Shown here: positions 14,904-16,920 of the stretch, piece after piece | How the letters are laid out: every line of letters begins with the position of its first letter | Numbering within the stretch: the first letter of the stretch is position 1 | Assembly: GCA_002449785.1 (NCBI GenBank) | Contig: DJXP01000053.1 | Coordinates: forward strand, 17,078-33,997 | Length of the DNA stretch: 16,920 nt | Direction: 5' to 3' | Source: Clostridiales bacterium UBA7001 | GTDB taxonomy: Bacteria > Bacillota > Clostridia > TANB77 > CAG-508 | Made by a program: the position numbers and the translations under genes | Notes under the pieces: generated by a model | Database searches by the model: none | Seen by the model: the letters and a program-made list of their open reading frames with translations, nothing else | What the model was told of the DNA's origin: nothing

Positions 14904-16157
14904 ATGAAAGTTGTAGTAATAGGAGGAGGACCGGCTGGAATACTTGCATCAATTAGTTCTGCTGAAAATGGAAATGAGGTTATTCTTTTAGAAAAAAACA
15001 ATATATTAGGGAAAAAAATATTAATTACAGGAAAAGGTAGATGTAATATAACAAATTCAATTGATATAGACGAATTTACTAAAAATGTTCCTGGAAATGG
15101 AAAGTTCTTATATAGTGCTTTCCATAATTTTTCTAATAAAGATATAATTAGCTTAATTGAAAAAAATGGTTTGAAAGTTAAAGAAGAGAGAGGAAATAGA
15201 ATTTTTCCTGTAACAGATAGGGCTGAAGATGTCAGAAAGTGTTTAGAAAAAGAAGTATTAAAGCATAGTAATATCGCTATTAAATATAATACAGAAGTTA
15301 AAGAAATATTATTAAATGAAAATAAAGACTCAGTTGTTGGAGTTAAGCTTTCAAATGGAGAAAATATTTTATCAAGTAAGGTTATTCTTGCAACTGGTGG
15401 GAAAAGTTATTCTAGAACTGGTTCAACTGGAGATGGATATATAATGGCAAAAAAAGTTGGCCATAGCATAGAAAAAATAAAAGGATCACTAGTTCCACTT
15501 AAAGCGGATTTGAATATATGTCAAAAACTTCAAGGATTATCTTTAAGAAATGTAGGAATAAAAATATTAGATATAGAACAAGGAAAAAATATATATAATG
15601 ACTTTGGTGAGATGCTTTTTACTCATTTTGGGGTTAGTGGTCCGACAATTTTAAGTAGTTCAGCTCATTTATTAAGATATAAAAATATAGATAATTTATT
15701 AAGTGAAAATAAAGTTAAATTATATATAGACTTGAAACCAGCTTTAAATAGTGAAGAACTAGACAGAAGAATACTAAGAGATTTTGAAAAATTTAAAAAT
15801 AAAGAATTCAAAAATAGTTTAGATGAATTATTACCTAAGAAAATTATTGATAGTGTTATACAGCTTTCTAAAATTGATAAATATAAAAGAGTAAATGAAA
15901 TTACTAAAGAAGAAAGATATAATTTAATTACACTTTTGAAAAATTTTGAAGTAACTATTTTGGGATTTAGACCAGTTGAAGAAGCTATAGTTACGGCTGG
16001 TGGTATTAATATTAAAGAAATTAATCCTAAAACAATGGAATCAAAACTTGTTAAAGGACTATATTTTGCAGGTGAAATAATAGACGTTGATGCATATACA
16101 GGTGGATTTAATCTACAAATTGCATATTCTACAGGATATACGGCTGGGAATAATTAG
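14904..16157 (+). CDS. BaiN/HI0933-family (YhiN-like) FAD-dependent oxidoreductase
   Basis: The 417-aa protein opens with a Rossmann FAD-binding motif (VVIGGGPAG, residues 4-12). The family signature TGKGRCNIT follows at 42-50, then ATGGKSYSRTGSTGDGY in the middle and a C-terminal AGEIIDVDAYTGGFNLQ that returns to the FAD site. The family is widespread and mostly uncharacterised. BaiN of bile-acid-converting clostridia belongs to it, but membership alone does not show a bile-acid role, and no other bai gene is present. The ATG follows AAAGG at eight-base spacing. It is 16 bases after the WG-repeat gene and 22 before the YigZ gene, consistent with one transcript. Confidence 0.92.
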   Translation: MKVVVIGGGPAGILASISSAENGNEVILLEKNNILGKKILITGKGRCNITNSIDIDEFTKNVPGNGKFLYSAFHNFSNKDIISLIEKNGLKVKEERGNRIFPVTDRAEDVRKCLEKEVLKHSNIAIKYNTEVKEILLNENKDSVVGVKLSNGENILSSKVILATGGKSYSRTGSTGDGYIMAKKVGHSIEKIKGSLVPLKADLNICQKLQGLSLRNVGIKILDIEQGKNIYNDFGEMLFTHFGVSGPTILSSSAHLLRYKNIDNLLSENKVKLYIDLKPALNSEELDRRILRDFEKFKNKEFKNSLDELLPKKIIDSVIQLSKIDKYKRVNEITKEERYNLITLLKNFEVTILGFRPVEEAIVTAGGINIKEINPKTMESKLVKGLYFAGEIIDVDAYTGGFNLQIAYSTGYTAGNN

Positions 16158-16179
16158 AAATATAAAAGTAGGTGAATGT

Positions 16180-16797
16180 ATGTTTAAAACTATAGATGAG
16201 AAATACGAATCATCAGAAATAGTTCAAAAGAAATCTAAATTTATAGCTGATATCTTTTATGTTGAAACAGCTACAGAAGCTGAGGAAAAAATTAAAATTA
16301 TAAAAAAGAAATACTACGATAGTAGACACAATTGCTTTGCATATAGAATTTATTCTAAAATAGGAATAATTCAAAAATTTAGTGATGATGGAGAACCTTC
16401 TGGAACAGCAGGAGGACCTATGTTAAATATTCTAGAATCAAAAGGAATATGTAATGTCTTAGTAATTGTAACAAGATATTTTGGCGGTATACTTTTAGGT
16501 ACTGGTGGATTAGTGAGAGCATATAGTGAGGCAACGGAAGAGGTTTTAAATAAATGTAATATAAAGGAAAAAGAAATAGGAGTAAAGCTTAGTATTGAAG
16601 TAAAATATTCAGATTTAGAAAAAATAAAATACTATTTAAACAAAAATAATATAAGAATAATTGGATATGAATTTTTAGAGAATGTTAAAATTAATACAGA
16701 AATTAGTAATGAAAAACTAGACTTAATGTTAAAAAGTCAGAATACATTTAATTTTGAAATATTAAAAATAGATAAAGGTGAAGAAACATATATATAA
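16180..16797 (+). CDS. YigZ/IMPACT family protein
   Basis: The 205-aa protein has the UPF0029/IMPACT N-terminal domain with KKSKFIA, the signature SDDGEPSGTAGGPML (68-82) and RYFGGILLGTGGLVRAYSEA, followed by a small ferredoxin-like C-terminal domain typical of YigZ. The eukaryotic relative IMPACT regulates Gcn2; the bacterial role is not settled and translation-related binding has been suggested. The chosen ATG at 16180 has AGGTG six bases upstream and gives the usual family length of about 204 aa. An earlier in-frame ATG at 16087 lies inside the flavoprotein gene and would add 31 unrelated residues. Confidence 0.92.
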   Translation: MFKTIDEKYESSEIVQKKSKFIADIFYVETATEAEEKIKIIKKKYYDSRHNCFAYRIYSKIGIIQKFSDDGEPSGTAGGPMLNILESKGICNVLVIVTRYFGGILLGTGGLVRAYSEATEEVLNKCNIKEKEIGVKLSIEVKYSDLEKIKYYLNKNNIRIIGYEFLENVKINTEISNEKLDLMLKSQNTFNFEILKIDKGEETYI

Positions 16798-16845
16798 GTT
16801 ATAATACACAGTAGATTTTATTATATAAGACTAGTTATATTAAAT

Positions 16846-16871
16846 TTTCAAGAAAACAATGCGCCTTGAAA
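16846..16871 (+). terminator. Weak possible terminator after the YigZ gene
   Basis: TTTCAAG (16846-16852) pairs with CTTGAAA (16865-16871) around a 12-base loop, followed by GTAATTTTTG. The stem is only 7 bp. The remaining sequence to 16920 shows no supported gene. Confidence 0.3.
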
Positions 16872-16920
16872 GTAATTTTTGTTTAAAAAATCTTTATTAA
16901 TTTTATGGAAATAGTTCAAG

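Noticed and set aside
14904..16157. A bile-acid 7-dehydroxylation role for the BaiN-like protein.
   Set aside because: The family is broad, and no other bai gene is in the window, so the specific role is unsupported.
16087..16179. 31-residue extension of the YigZ protein from an ATG at 16087.
   Set aside because: It lies mostly within the flavoprotein gene in another frame; the ATG at 16180 has a ribosome binding site and gives the normal length.
16905..16920. ATG at 16905 as the start of a gene running off the window.
   Set aside because: Only five codons are visible and no ribosome binding site precedes it.

Overview
The window is a very AT-rich stretch of a low-GC Gram-positive chromosome. 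Arginine is mostly AGA, Shine-Dalgarno sites are AGGAGG-like, promoters are TTGNNN-N17-TATAAT, and the gene content (ClpB, RelQ-type alarmone synthetase, OmpR/HisKA two-component pair, short TsaC, family II pyrophosphatase, surface L,D-transpeptidase, WG-repeat protein) fits a Clostridia-type Firmicute, possibly an uncultured gut lineage. Species cannot be told from the sequence. No rRNA, tRNA, CRISPR array, insertion sequence or phage gene is visible. No gap between genes exceeds 300 bases.

Layout. (1) 44-4139/5356: clpB, a terminator, a small (p)ppGpp synthetase, then a response regulator/histidine kinase pair with overlapping ATGA start/stop. The pair has a good promoter and a large hairpin occupying nearly all of its 5' UTR. 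(2) 5434-6535: a CcdA-type membrane protein and a membrane-anchored thioredoxin, a classic pair for moving reducing power across the membrane, downstream of the kinase with no terminator between. (3) 6578-8764: a possible 16-codon leader ORF, the tRNA t6A enzyme TsaC, a GNAT acetyltransferase with its own promoter and terminator, and an RsmB/RsmF-type RNA cytosine methyltransferase. (4) Minus strand, 8803-11986: a TIGR01212-type radical SAM protein that looks leaderless, and a large secreted L,D-transpeptidase carrying 16 tandem 15-residue repeats rich in Tyr and Gly. (5) Plus strand, 12215-16797: ppaC, a membrane-anchored WG-repeat protein, a BaiN/HI0933-type flavoprotein and a YigZ/IMPACT protein, closely spaced and probably one operon. 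The ldt and ppaC promoters diverge in the 228-base gap at 11987-12214.

The genes are mainly housekeeping and stress functions: protein disaggregation, stringent-response alarmone, envelope sensing and redox, translation-linked RNA modification and cell-wall remodelling. I found no multi-gene defence or otherwise new system. The most distinctive signals are the repeat-rich L,D-transpeptidase, which has an altered catalytic motif and a 180-bp internal duplication; the predicted leaderless radical SAM gene; the 5'-end hairpin of the two-component mRNA; a promoter-terminator pair that would make a very short RNA ahead of the methyltransferase; and three intergenic copies of a GGAC...GGGAC repeat, one of which shifts the apparent start of ccdA.
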